A stretch of 49,795 bases of DNA from Candidatus Gastranaerophilales bacterium (GCA_944325025.1 CALUYN010000013.1:1-49795); one strand, 5' to 3'; positions 7,015 through 15,320 are shown, counted from the stretch's first letter. Program-made: numbers and translations. Notes: a model not told the origin generated them from the letters alone.

Positions 7015-7057
7015 ATTTTGAGAAAAAGTATCACGAGTTTGATATTTAAGTCGGAAA
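7015..7057 (+). repeat. 43-bp direct repeat, right copy
   Basis: Identical to 4849-4891. It ends one base before the stop codon of the damaged glycosylase gene (minus strand), just as the left copy ends next to the XRE stop codon. Confidence 0.85.
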
Positions 7058-7540
7058 TTAATCCGGACAAATTGCTTGCTGCCATTCTTTATATAATTCG
7101 TCTAATTTATATCTCGCATTCGCAGGGCTTGTTGAAGGTAATTTATAACATTTGTATTTTTCTAATAACTTTGGGAAATGTTTTTTGAAGGCAGAATATG
7201 CTTTATTGCCGTTTAAACAGATGTATTTTATATTCGGAAATTTTTCTAATAATTCAGTAATATTGTTTGGTATTTCATTTTGAATATTAGAATCTAGGCT
7301 GCCATTCCGTTCGCAAGATTGAATAACATCCCAAAGCGCAATTTTATTTTTTAATAAAATTTGTAGTTTATTTTCATAAAATAAATCTGATAAATTATCG
7401 GTATTGCAAATTTTCTCCATTATTTTCCAAAACCTGTTTTGCGGGTGTGCATAATACTTTTGTTCGTTCAAAGATTTTACACCGGGTATAGAGCCAAGTA
7501 TTAAAATTTCGGATTTTTCATTTATGTTTGGTAAAAAACT
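7058..7540 (-). pseudogene. DNA-deoxyinosine (hypoxanthine) glycosylase-like gene lacking a start
   Basis: The uracil-DNA-glycosylase superfamily fold is readable across about 160 codons: S-F-L-P-N-I-N-E-K-S, LILGSIPGVKSL (motif 1), YYAHPQNRFW with the Asn expected to be catalytic in this family, ALWDVI-x-SC-R-GSLDS, and LPSTSPAN near the end. The first in-frame ATG (7471) would remove motif 1. Upstream the frame stays open to 7735 with no ATG or GTG, and the only TTG falls inside motif 1. Either the true start was lost by truncation, or a frameshift separates the start from the rest. Lying next to the repeat-bounded cassette fits decay of accessory DNA. Confidence 0.7.
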
Positions 7541-7693
7541 TTGACAAGTTTGTTTGTCTGATGTTTTTGTTATTTTATTCTGAATATCGTTACAGATTAA
7601 GTCATTTAAAACAATTCCATTTTCACTCGTCTTTTTGAGTTTAAAAATTCCCGTTAAATTGTTTATACAAGTAATTTCTTTTATAATACATGA

Positions 7694-7783
7694 TTTGCTA
7701 ATTCCAAGTATAAACTTACAAGACTTGCAGAAATATTATACGGAAACTTAAATCACGGACACTGGGCAGATTTGGTTGAATAA
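7694..7783 (+). pseudogene. Remnant of the 3' end of an unidentified gene
   Basis: Plus-strand frame of 29 codons opening after a TGA and reading F-A-N-S-K-Y-K-L-T-R-L-A-E-I-L-Y-G-N-L-N, then HGHWADLVE and stop. The composition is protein-like and it has no start codon, so it looks like the tail of a lost gene. It overlaps the upstream open frame of the glycosylase remnant on the other strand. I cannot name the family. Confidence 0.3.
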
Positions 7784-7959
7784 TATTATGTTTAAGTAAA
7801 AAAATGTTACAAATTTTTTTGTATTTGAAAAACTTTTATTTACAAATACTTTATTATTATATCAGTTAAAAATACTGACTTTAGTTCATTTTGAATGGAA
7901 AGGGGCGACGAGCCCCTTTCCATTTTGTATATAAGTCCTCTATACAAAATTATTTTAAA
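7784..7959. other. Spacer with one strong hairpin
   Basis: AT-rich, no gene. It contains a perfect 13-bp stem AATGGAAAGGGGC / GCCCCTTTCCATT (7894-7906 with 7912-7924) around a five-base loop. The T run is short on the plus side (TTTT) and absent on the minus side. It lies 36 bases beyond the pcrA stop codon and is the best candidate for its transcription end. Confidence 0.6.
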
Positions 7960-10497
7960 TTAAAACTTTTTTAATTTAGCATATGCGGCATCCATGGCCT
8001 TTACCCCCTGTCGGCCAAAGTCTATTGTGTACATCATGCTGTCCCCTACACGTGTAACTTCTTTTATATGCCCTATACCGAGTTTGTCGTGGAAAACGCG
8101 TTCGCCTTCGTTAAAAACGTATTCAATCGGTGTTGTTGTTTCCATACGTTTTTGGCGTTCTTCTTCTGCTTGCTGCTGCATACGTTCTTTTTGTTTCTTT
8201 TCTTCAAGCATACGTTTTATGGCGTTATCCTTGAAAAATTCTTTTACCTTTTGTTCATCCCGCTCTTTATTTTCTTTTGATTTTACAAGAATTGTGCGGG
8301 AAGCGGTTCGTTGCGGTCTTTCATAATATGTTGAATTTTGTTTTTCTCTGTCTGATTTTGTATTACCTGTTGCAAGTCCGCGTGTAGGTGCCACAAAACC
8401 TTTGCCGAAACCTGTTGACGGTTTTACATATCCGTAGCTGTCAGATTGAGCTGCGGAATATGAATAATTTGATTTTCCTGTTTTAGCTTTTGAAACAGCA
8501 TTTTGGAATGTTGAAGCTCCGCTTGTTGAGCCTTCAAATCCGATAGAGTTTAAAAGCTGCCGCGGAATTTCATCAATAAACCTTGACGGGTTATAGTATT
8601 TGTATTCTCCCCACATTTGACGGCGTTTGGCAGATGTCAGGTACAATTTTTCTTCGGCACGGGTTACGCCTACATACATCAAGCGTCGTTCTTCTTCAAG
8701 TTCAGACGGGTTGTTGAAGGTTCTCTGGTGAGGGAAAACGCCTTCATCACACCCTGCAAGAAATACTATCGGGAATTCAAGGCCTTTTGCTGAATGCAGT
8801 GTCATCAAAGTTACGTTGTTGCTAATGTTTTCAAGTGCGTCTGTATCTGACACAAGTGCAACCTGCTGTAAAAATTCGCCGAGTGCATTATCCTGTTCTT
8901 CCGGTACAAATTCGCCCGCAACATTTACTAATTCCTGCAGGTTTTCAATATCAGCTTCGCTTTCGGGTGTATTTTGCATTTGCAATTCTGCCAGGTATCC
9001 CGTTTTTTCAATTACAAGAGTTACAAATTCCTGAAGCGAATAGGAATTTTGCGCGTCTTTAAATTTCAAAATAAGTTCTGAAAAATCTTTAAGTTTTGAG
9101 CGGGTTCTCGGAGGAATTTCAATAGCTTCTTCAATCCTCTGACAGGCTTGAAAAAGGCTTATATCTTCTTTGTCAGCAAAATCAGCGAGATTTTTTATTG
9201 TGGTATCGCCGATTGCGCGTTTGGGAACATTTACTATTCTTCTGAAACTTTGAGAATCATCTGTATTATAGATTAACCTCAAATAAGCAATAATATCTTT
9301 AATTTCTTTACGGTCGTAGAATTTCAAGCCGCCGTAGATTTTATATGGAATTCCGGCTGCCATGCAGGCTTCTTCTATTGCACGGGATTGTGAATTTGTA
9401 CGGTAAAGGACTGCATAGCGGTTGTAATCTCCGCCCGAATCCTGCTTTATACGGCTTGCGATAAAGTTCGCCTCATCAGCTTCATCCTGCGCTTCAAAAT
9501 AATCTATAAGCTCGCCTTCGCCTTTATTTGAGTAAAGAACTTTATCAACGCGTTCGGTGTTGTTCTCAATAATTGCGTTTGCAACATTGAGGATATTAGC
9601 GGTTGACCTGTAATTCTGTTCCAGTTTGATAAGTTTAGTGTTTTTAAAATCTTTTTGGAAGTTCAAGATAATTGTGTAATCAGCGCCTCTCCAACTGTAG
9701 ATTGACTGGTCGACATCGCCTACAACGCAAAGCGAGCGTTCCTTGGGAATATCTGCCTGAAGATTTGTATAAAGCATATTGATAAGTTTGTATTGTGCCA
9801 TATTGGTATCCTGAAACTCGTCAACCAGAATATGTTGAAATCTGTCATAATACAATTGTCGAACGTCTTTGCATTGCTCAAGAAGTTTTACGGTCAGCAT
9901 AAGCATATCGTCGAAATCTATTGCGTTGTTGTTATTTAGTGAATTTTCGTATTCTTCGTATATTGCTGCTATTTTTTGAGATTTAAAATCTCTTGCAAAG
10001 GTTGCGAATGTATATGCATCCTGCATTTTGTTTTTTGCATTGGAAATTACAGCTTTTACAAGTTTTGGGGCATAGATTTTATCGTCTAGATTAAGTTTTT
10101 TGACAGCCTGTTTAATTACGGCGTTAGAATCCGCTTCATCATATATTGTGAAGTTTTTATCAAGTCTTTTTCCGGATTGGAAACTGTAATTTTCGATGTT
10201 TTCGCGTAAAATTCTTCCGCAGATGCCGTGAAAAGTTCCGACCCACATGTATTTGACAACGTTTTCGCCTAAGATATTTCCCAGACGCTCTTTCATTTCC
10301 TTTGCAGCTTTGTTGGTAAATGTAACTGCAAGAATATTTCTGGGGCGTACACAGCAATCTTTTATTAAATAAGCTATTCTTGAGGTAAGTAATTTTGTTT
10401 TTCCGCTGCCTGCTCCGGCTAAAACAAGCAATGGGCCTTGAACGGTTTGAACAGCCTCTCTCTGTTCTTTGTTAAGATTCTCCAGTATATTTTCCAT
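7960..10497 (-). CDS. pcrA: ATP-dependent DNA helicase UvrD/PcrA
   Basis: 845 residues from the ATG at 10497 (MENILENLN). An in-frame ATG at 10539 overlaps a -10-like TTATAT and is less likely. SF1A 3'-5' helicase that unwinds DNA in repair and replication and removes RecA and stalled polymerase. Motifs in order: GAGSGKT (Walker A), AVTFTNKAAKEM (Ia), DEFQDT (II), GDVDQSIYSWRGA (III), QNYRST (IV), TLHSAKGLEFPIVFLAG (V), GVTRAEEKL (VI). The C-terminal 50 residues (GERVFHDKLGIGHI and following) are the Tudor-like RNA-polymerase-binding domain of PcrA. A polar linker precedes it. Divergent from the DprA-like gene. Confidence 0.97.
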   Translation of the reverse strand: MENILENLNKEQREAVQTVQGPLLVLAGAGSGKTKLLTSRIAYLIKDCCVRPRNILAVTFTNKAAKEMKERLGNILGENVVKYMWVGTFHGICGRILRENIENYSFQSGKRLDKNFTIYDEADSNAVIKQAVKKLNLDDKIYAPKLVKAVISNAKNKMQDAYTFATFARDFKSQKIAAIYEEYENSLNNNNAIDFDDMLMLTVKLLEQCKDVRQLYYDRFQHILVDEFQDTNMAQYKLINMLYTNLQADIPKERSLCVVGDVDQSIYSWRGADYTIILNFQKDFKNTKLIKLEQNYRSTANILNVANAIIENNTERVDKVLYSNKGEGELIDYFEAQDEADEANFIASRIKQDSGGDYNRYAVLYRTNSQSRAIEEACMAAGIPYKIYGGLKFYDRKEIKDIIAYLRLIYNTDDSQSFRRIVNVPKRAIGDTTIKNLADFADKEDISLFQACQRIEEAIEIPPRTRSKLKDFSELILKFKDAQNSYSLQEFVTLVIEKTGYLAELQMQNTPESEADIENLQELVNVAGEFVPEEQDNALGEFLQQVALVSDTDALENISNNVTLMTLHSAKGLEFPIVFLAGCDEGVFPHQRTFNNPSELEEERRLMYVGVTRAEEKLYLTSAKRRQMWGEYKYYNPSRFIDEIPRQLLNSIGFEGSTSGASTFQNAVSKAKTGKSNYSYSAAQSDSYGYVKPSTGFGKGFVAPTRGLATGNTKSDREKQNSTYYERPQRTASRTILVKSKENKERDEQKVKEFFKDNAIKRMLEEKKQKERMQQQAEEERQKRMETTTPIEYVFNEGERVFHDKLGIGHIKEVTRVGDSMMYTIDFGRQGVKAMDAAYAKLKKF

Positions 10498-10579
10498 ATC
10501 CCTATTCCCAAAATCAAATTTTTGTGATATAATCAGCATAAACTAAAAATGTGTAGATTGCAATTAGAAAGTGAGAAAA

Positions 10580-11182
10580 ATGGTAGAAACTGAAATGAAA
10601 GATATATTAATGGGTTCTGAAGATGATGCAAAAGAAAAACAAAATTCAATTGTAGTTCCGATTGATGATGATATGGATAAAGTTTCCGCGGATTCTCCGG
10701 ATACAGTTGATGCATTGGCTATGGAACTTGCTACCATTCAGCAGTCTGCAAAAAGGGTTGCAATAATTGGAAGCCGAAATCTTCCCATTACTCATCAACA
10801 GATGATTGAAACTCTTGCAACAGCGCTTGTTATGCAGGGAAATACAATTATTACCTCAGGCGGTTCATCAGGTACTAACGCTGCAGCTATCCGCGGTGCT
10901 ATGAAAGCTAATCCTGATAAATTGAAAGTTATTTTGCCGCAGACAATAGGTCAGCAGCCGTCTGATGTTCAAAACCAGCTTATCGGTGTTCCTAATATTG
11001 TTGAACATCCTGACCGCGCTATGATGACGCTTGCTGATGCTTCAAGAGTCTGCAACAGAGAAATTATTGACGATTGCAACCAGTTAATCTGCTTCTTATC
11101 TCATACAAGTAAAACTTTGCACAACGCTGTTCAATACGCAGAAGAAGGGCATAAAGTTATTACTGTATTCTATCTGGATTAG
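10580..11182 (+). CDS. DprA-like (SLOG/Rossmann) protein of cyanobacterial type
   Basis: 200 residues from the ATG at 10580, with GTGAG just upstream; a GTG at 10571 is an alternative. After an acidic 45-residue N-terminus comes a nucleotide-binding fold: VAIIGSRNLPITHQQMIE, IITSGGSSGTNAAAIRGAM, LKVILPQTIGQQP, then NREIIDDCNQLICFL and HKVITVFYLD. This single-domain arrangement, with the phrase SR-x-x-PITHQ, is one I know from Cyanobacteria, where it is annotated as DNA recombination-mediator protein A-like. It lacks the winged-helix domain of true DprA. It stands alone; TATAAT at about 10530 on the plus strand is a likely -10. Its function is not established. Confidence 0.85.
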   Translation: MVETEMKDILMGSEDDAKEKQNSIVVPIDDDMDKVSADSPDTVDALAMELATIQQSAKRVAIIGSRNLPITHQQMIETLATALVMQGNTIITSGGSSGTNAAAIRGAMKANPDKLKVILPQTIGQQPSDVQNQLIGVPNIVEHPDRAMMTLADASRVCNREIIDDCNQLICFLSHTSKTLHNAVQYAEEGHKVITVFYLD

Positions 11183-11188
11183 GTAAAT

Positions 11189-11218
11189 GGTGGGAACACT
11201 TCGTTTATCCCACCCTAC
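11189..11218 (-). repeat. REP element, copy a
   Basis: 30 bases, exact inverse of copy b at 11307-11336. On the minus strand it begins GTAG and continues GGTGGGA-N12-TCCCACC. The GTAG head plus imperfect palindrome is the signature of REP sequences acted on by RAYT transposases. A RAYT gene lies 146 bases downstream. Confidence 0.85.
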
Positions 11219-11306
11219 GTGTATTTTGTAAGGTGAAAAAATGCAGCGTTCACGCCATTTACTTGTAATTCAATTATATCAAATTTTTCAGAATAATTAA
11301 ACAGTA

Positions 11307-11336
11307 GTAGGGTGGGATAAACGAAGTGTTCCCACC
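11307..11336 (+). repeat. REP element, copy b
   Basis: GTAG at 11307-11310 followed by the palindrome GGTGGGA...TCCCACC. Together with copy a it forms an inverted REP pair (BIME-like) just upstream of the RAYT gene. Confidence 0.85.
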
Positions 11337-11363
11337 GGATAAATTCCATGATAACATAGATTT

Positions 11364-11897
11364 ATGCCAAATTATAGAAGATTATATTTGCAGCAATATA
11401 ATTATGTATTCTTTACTCTTGTTACAGAAAACAGAAGAAATATTTTATTTGATAACATAAATTTATTAAGACAATCATTTAAATATGCTATAAGCAGGTA
11501 TAATTTTGAACTATATGCTATTGCTGTTTTGGATAATCATCTTCATTTTATATTAAAATTTGATGATATAAATTCATTTTCAAAAATTATACGTGATATA
11601 AAATACTATTTTTCAATTCATATCTCAGCAAAATACGATATATCCAAAAGTAAATCAAAAAAAGGTGAAAAAGGTATATGGCAAAGACGATTTTATGATC
11701 ATGTAATCAGGGATGAAAATGATTTAAATAAACATTTAGATTATATACATTTCAATCCGATAAAACACGGTTATGTTTCTCAAGCAAAAGAGTTTCCATA
11801 TTCAAGTTTCAAAAAATTTGTACAATTAGGGTATTATGATGAATTATGGTGTAACTTTGATGATAAATATTTAATAACAAATCTTGAATTGGAATAA
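11364..11897 (+). CDS. REP-associated tyrosine transposase (RAYT)
   Basis: 177 residues, Y1 HUH-type single-strand transposase of the IS200/IS605-related RAYT group. It begins MPNYRRLYLQ and VFFTLVTENRR, as these proteins do. The HUH motif is HLH (H59, H61) in LDNHLHFILKF. IWQRRFYDH and then LDYIHFNPIKHGYV hold the presumed catalytic Tyr (Y127). It is flanked by REP palindromes on both sides, its expected substrate. No terminal repeats of its own are visible, consistent with a domesticated gene. There is no Shine-Dalgarno site; TG-A-TAACAT (11349-11357) is placed for transcription to start at the ATG. Confidence 0.93.
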   Translation: MPNYRRLYLQQYNYVFFTLVTENRRNILFDNINLLRQSFKYAISRYNFELYAIAVLDNHLHFILKFDDINSFSKIIRDIKYYFSIHISAKYDISKSKSKKGEKGIWQRRFYDHVIRDENDLNKHLDYIHFNPIKHGYVSQAKEFPYSSFKKFVQLGYYDELWCNFDDKYLITNLELE

Positions 11898-11902
11898 TAT
11901 TA

Positions 11903-11933
11903 GGTGGGAACGCAAATGCTTATCCCACCCTAC
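11903..11933 (-). repeat. REP element, copy c
   Basis: Directly after the RAYT stop codon. Same stem arms GGTGGGA/TCCCACC and CTAC end, with a different 13-base centre that reads CGCAAATGC on the plus strand. Confidence 0.8.
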
Positions 11934-11960
11934 ACCTACACCTATCTGTATTATATAAAT

Positions 11961-11993
11961 GATGAGAACACTTTGTTTATCCTACTACCCTAC
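11961..11993 (-). repeat. Degenerate REP copy d
   Basis: GATGAGAACACTTTGTTTAT followed by CCTACTACCCTAC resembles copy a but has mutated stem arms and a small duplication near the GTAG end. Probably an inactive relic. Confidence 0.6.
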
Positions 11994-12045
11994 AGAAAAA
12001 TTGTCCTGAATTTAAAAAATTTCGTATTTATGTTAAATTGGTGTT

Positions 12046-13215
12046 ATGAGCGAACAGTTAAAAAAACTTACAGGTAAAAATAAGAATGATTATGAGGCTA
12101 TAGCAAAAGAGTTAGTCAACAGACCGGATGTTGAGCTGTTTAGAGAGCTGGTTGAAAATGAAGATTTTTTATTTGATTTTGTAAAACAAAATACGGCTGA
12201 AAGGATTGCAAACGCTGTTAATGAAACTAATTACAAAAATCTTCTTGAGTTTTTGAAATATTATTCACCGTCTTATGAAGATGTTATTATAAATTCGCTT
12301 GTAAAATACGCAGATGAAGATTTGACCGATATCATGCTTGAAAAGCTTGAATGCGGAACAGACGATGAAAAGATATATTCAGCAAAGTATTTTACTTATA
12401 TACAAGACCCTCTTGCGTTTGATTGTTTAAAAAAATATGCATATTCAGATAACGAATTTCTTGTTCATAATTGTGCCGGAGCACTTGCGGCATGCGGTGA
12501 TAGAGAATCTTATAACGACGCTTTAGAAAAACTAAAAAGCAGTGATGATTTTGAGCAGCTTTCTGCTGTGAAATTTTTGACAGCATACGGTGATAAAAAT
12601 GCTATTGATAAAATTCTGGATGCTATGAAAAATTCTGCAATGGCAGAGAATATCGCAGGAGAAATCCCTTATCTGGTGAGTATTTTTGAACTTCTTGACA
12701 GCCGCTATGAGGACGGATTGCTTGTTTTAAATAATATTATAAACGGTCTTGGTGAAATCTTTCCGCTTCCGGTTGTTTTTGACTATGAATTGTTTGATGT
12801 TTTTGAACGCTTAATTCACAATTTTAATGACAGCAAGGCTGCGATCGTTATTCTTAATGCAAAAGAAAAGTTTGATACGCTTACTGAAAACGATGAATAT
12901 TTATTTGATGAAGATAAAGATACAAAAAATGAAGTTCAGGATATAAAAAAATTACTCAAAAGCGTTAATAAAAAAGAACTTGAAAAATACGTTAATGAAG
13001 AGTTAAATGAAAACAGCCCTTTTGTTTATACGGCACTTGAATTTGCAGCGGATATATTTGTCGTAAAAGAACTTTTAAAATCAAATAATCAGACTTTAAT
13101 ATTGAAAACAGCAGAGGTTTTAAAATCTCTCGGAGCCCTTGATGAAACGGCAAAGACTGTTGCACTGCTGAAAGTTACAGATATAAATATTAAAGCAATA
13201 ATTCGTGCTTTATAG
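12046..13215 (+). CDS. HEAT/ARM-repeat protein of unknown function
   Basis: 389 residues, acidic, almost entirely alpha-helical. Paired helices of about 30-35 residues recur, such as KIYSAKYFTYIQDPLAFDCL, HNCAGALAACGDRESYNDAL and LSAVKFLTAYGDKNAIDKIL, typical of HEAT-like solenoids that bind proteins. No signal peptide or catalytic motif. No Shine-Dalgarno site: TG-T-TAAATT (12031-12039) is placed exactly for transcription to begin at the ATG. It is followed after 24 bases by the Nudix gene, which has the same kind of start. Confidence 0.8.
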   Translation: MSEQLKKLTGKNKNDYEAIAKELVNRPDVELFRELVENEDFLFDFVKQNTAERIANAVNETNYKNLLEFLKYYSPSYEDVIINSLVKYADEDLTDIMLEKLECGTDDEKIYSAKYFTYIQDPLAFDCLKKYAYSDNEFLVHNCAGALAACGDRESYNDALEKLKSSDDFEQLSAVKFLTAYGDKNAIDKILDAMKNSAMAENIAGEIPYLVSIFELLDSRYEDGLLVLNNIINGLGEIFPLPVVFDYELFDVFERLIHNFNDSKAAIVILNAKEKFDTLTENDEYLFDEDKDTKNEVQDIKKLLKSVNKKELEKYVNEELNENSPFVYTALEFAADIFVVKELLKSNNQTLILKTAEVLKSLGALDETAKTVALLKVTDINIKAIIRAL

Positions 13216-13239
13216 AATTTTTCATGTTAATATTCAAAT

Positions 13240-13767
13240 ATGGAATTTACAGAAAAAACTTTAGAGTCGCAATTGATATATGACGGGAAAGTTGTCAGGG
13301 TTTTTAAAGACAGTGTTGAGCTTTCAACAGGGCAAAAATCGTTCCGCGAAGTTGTAAAACATTCCGGTGGTGTTGTAATTCTTGCTGTTAAAGAAGATAA
13401 AATTCTTCTTGTTAAACAGTTTAGATACCCTTTAAAAGAGGTATTGTTTGAACTTCCGGCAGGTAAGCTTGAAGCCGGAGAAGACCCGTTTGAGGCTGCA
13501 AAACGTGAATTGGAAGAGGAAACAGGATATTGTGCAAGCAAATGGACTGAACTTGGTTACGTTTACACATCACCCGGGTACAGCGATGAAAAATTGTATC
13601 TTTACAAAGCTGAAGATTTGGAATTTACTCACTGTCATCCTGATGAAGGGGAGATTATTCAGGCTTTTGAATACAAGTATGACGAAGTGCTGAAAATGAT
13701 TAATGATGGGAAAATTAATGACGCAAAGACTCTATGTGCGTTATTGAGAGCTAAAATTAAAGGATAA
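13240..13767 (+). CDS. Nudix hydrolase (ADP-ribose pyrophosphatase-like)
   Basis: 175 residues. The Nudix box spans residues 75-97: G-KLEAG-E-x7-REL-x-EE-x-GY with all metal-binding acids present. The preceding VLFELPAGK and following YTSPGYSDE match ADP-ribose/ADP-sugar pyrophosphatases, which hydrolyse ADP-ribose to AMP and ribose 5-phosphate. It is followed after four bases by a HAD phosphatase, suggesting a small housecleaning operon. No Shine-Dalgarno site; TG-T-TAATAT (13225-13233) would put the transcript start on the ATG. Confidence 0.92.
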   Translation: MEFTEKTLESQLIYDGKVVRVFKDSVELSTGQKSFREVVKHSGGVVILAVKEDKILLVKQFRYPLKEVLFELPAGKLEAGEDPFEAAKRELEEETGYCASKWTELGYVYTSPGYSDEKLYLYKAEDLEFTHCHPDEGEIIQAFEYKYDEVLKMINDGKINDAKTLCALLRAKIKG

Positions 13768-13771
13768 GAAT

Positions 13772-14587
13772 ATGCCTGATAAAAAAATTAAGATGGTGGC
13801 AACAGACATAGACGGAACTATTTTTAACTGGAGTTTAGGCGGTTTTACACCTGAAGTTAAAGAATGTATAAAAAAACTGTGCGCAAGCGGGGTTAAAGTC
13901 GTGCTTGTAACAGGCAGAATGCACAGGGCAACGACATTTTTAGCAGATGAACTCGGGCTTGATACCCCGATAGTTTCCTATCAGGGCGGAATGATTAAAG
14001 AAAACATGGAAAACGGAAAAGTGTTTTACCGCAAAGACCTTGACCCCCAGCGTGCTAAAGAAATTATCAAATGGGCGAAAGATAACAATATTCACATAAA
14101 TCTTTATATGGACGATGTTTTGTACGTTGAAAAAGATGATGAAACAATCAGGCAATACACAGATGCAAGGTATATTGAATACACAGTATGCCCGTTTGAA
14201 GATTTGGAAATCAAAAATGTAAACAAAATTCTTGCGATAAAATACGGAGATGCAGATACTGTGACAGGTTGGGTTAACTATCTTGAAAAAAGATACCCTG
14301 ACCTTTATATAGTGAAGTCGACACCGTATTTCTGTGAAATTTCTAACAAAGATGCAAGAAAGTCTTATGCAGTAGAATATTTATGCCAAAAATGGGGAAT
14401 AAAAAAAGATGAAGTTTTGGCAATAGGCGATCAAAATAACGATATTGAACTTTTAAAATCCGGCGGAATAAAAGTTGCAATGGGAAACGGCACACCCGAA
14501 TTAAAAGAATGTGCCGATTTCATAACTGATACTGTTGATAATAACGGTTTTGTAAAAGCCGTAAATAAATTCTGTAATGTTAATTAA
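13772..14587 (+). CDS. HAD-superfamily Cof-type phosphatase
   Basis: 271 residues. The DxD nucleophile motif is ATDIDGT (D12, D14); motif II is LVTGR; the lysine motif and GDQNNDIELL (motif IV acids) follow, then VAMGNGTPELKECADFIT. The C2-type cap lies at about residues 85-195. Enzymes of this kind dephosphorylate sugar phosphates or flavin precursors; the substrate cannot be told. AGGATAAGAAT precedes the ATG, overlapping the end of the Nudix gene, so translation is probably coupled. Confidence 0.92.
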   Translation: MPDKKIKMVATDIDGTIFNWSLGGFTPEVKECIKKLCASGVKVVLVTGRMHRATTFLADELGLDTPIVSYQGGMIKENMENGKVFYRKDLDPQRAKEIIKWAKDNNIHINLYMDDVLYVEKDDETIRQYTDARYIEYTVCPFEDLEIKNVNKILAIKYGDADTVTGWVNYLEKRYPDLYIVKSTPYFCEISNKDARKSYAVEYLCQKWGIKKDEVLAIGDQNNDIELLKSGGIKVAMGNGTPELKECADFITDTVDNNGFVKAVNKFCNVN

Positions 14588-14596
14588 TATAAACAG

Positions 14597-14625
14597 CAGG
14601 GCGGGATAAGCGAAGCTTTCCGCCA
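14597..14625 (+). repeat. REP element, variant copy e
   Basis: GCAG head, then GGCGGGATAAGCGAAGCTTT and CCGCC. Relative to the other copies both arms changed together (T to C on one side, A to G on the other), keeping the stem. It lies between two convergent genes, a usual REP location. Confidence 0.75.
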
Positions 14626-14631
14626 AGCATA

Positions 14632-15309
14632 CTAAACTTCTGGAATTGTGAATTTAGTGCCGCATTTCAGGCAGTAAATCTGCATTCCGGGTTCAATGTT
14701 ATCAACATCTTGAAGCCCTGAAATTTTCGGTTTGCCGTTTTCATCTGTATCAACTTTATATTTAGTCTTGCATTTTGGACATACAACAAATTTGTATCCG
14801 GCATTTTCAAGAATTTGTCCTTCGGGTGATTCAGTATACGTTTTTGAGGGTTCAAAACCTGTTTTACCGGCTGTATAAGCGTCTACAAATTCAGCTATTA
14901 AGTTACCCAAACCGCCCATAGGAACGTAATTAACAATAGGCTCGATAACAACAGCGTTGCCGTATGCAACAACTTCCGCATTTCCGCCGTAGGGAGAGGA
15001 TGCTATTTCAAATCTGAAATTTATAACAGCATTAGCTCCAATTCTTTTTGCTGATTCAAGCAGTCTGTCTAGAGCTTTCTGGCGGGATTCGTCAGACAGT
15101 TCTGTGTATGATGTAAGTTCGCCTCCAATAAACTGCTTAAATCCCATAAATATATCCTGAACAGCATCTTTTGACCGCATGGATATACCCCATACCATTC
15201 CTTTATAATCCATTACCTGATAACCTTCAAAGCTTTCTTTTTCTGTTACCAGAATACGCCTTCCTACCTCCGGACGGGTTCCTGCCAGTAATTCTGCACG
15301 ATTAACCAT
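14632..15309 (-). CDS. YbjQ/UPF0145-type protein with C-terminal zinc ribbon
   Basis: 225 residues. Residues 1-125 are the YbjQ-like pentamer-forming domain (ILVTEKESFEGY, GMVWGISMRSKDAVQDI, A-x-RIGANAVINFRF, VAYGNAVVIEP). The C-terminus has CPKC ... CLKC, a zinc ribbon (about residues 177-220). YbjQ proteins have been called heavy-metal-binding, but their function is not settled. The preceding gene (15321-15566) also carries a zinc ribbon and lies 11 bases upstream on the same strand. Confidence 0.85.
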   Translation of the reverse strand: MVNRAELLAGTRPEVGRRILVTEKESFEGYQVMDYKGMVWGISMRSKDAVQDIFMGFKQFIGGELTSYTELSDESRQKALDRLLESAKRIGANAVINFRFEIASSPYGGNAEVVAYGNAVVIEPIVNYVPMGGLGNLIAEFVDAYTAGKTGFEPSKTYTESPEGQILENAGYKFVVCPKCKTKYKVDTDENGKPKISGLQDVDNIEPGMQIYCLKCGTKFTIPEV

Positions 15310-15320
15310 AATTTTTTCTC

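Noticed and set aside
8068-9062. Several plus-strand frames opposite pcrA
   Set aside because: Low-complexity Ser/Phe/Cys-rich translations typical of antisense to a helicase gene.
11189-11336. CRISPR-like pair of 30-bp repeats
   Set aside because: The copies are inverted, palindromic, start with GTAG and lie beside a RAYT gene; no regular spacer array or cas gene.
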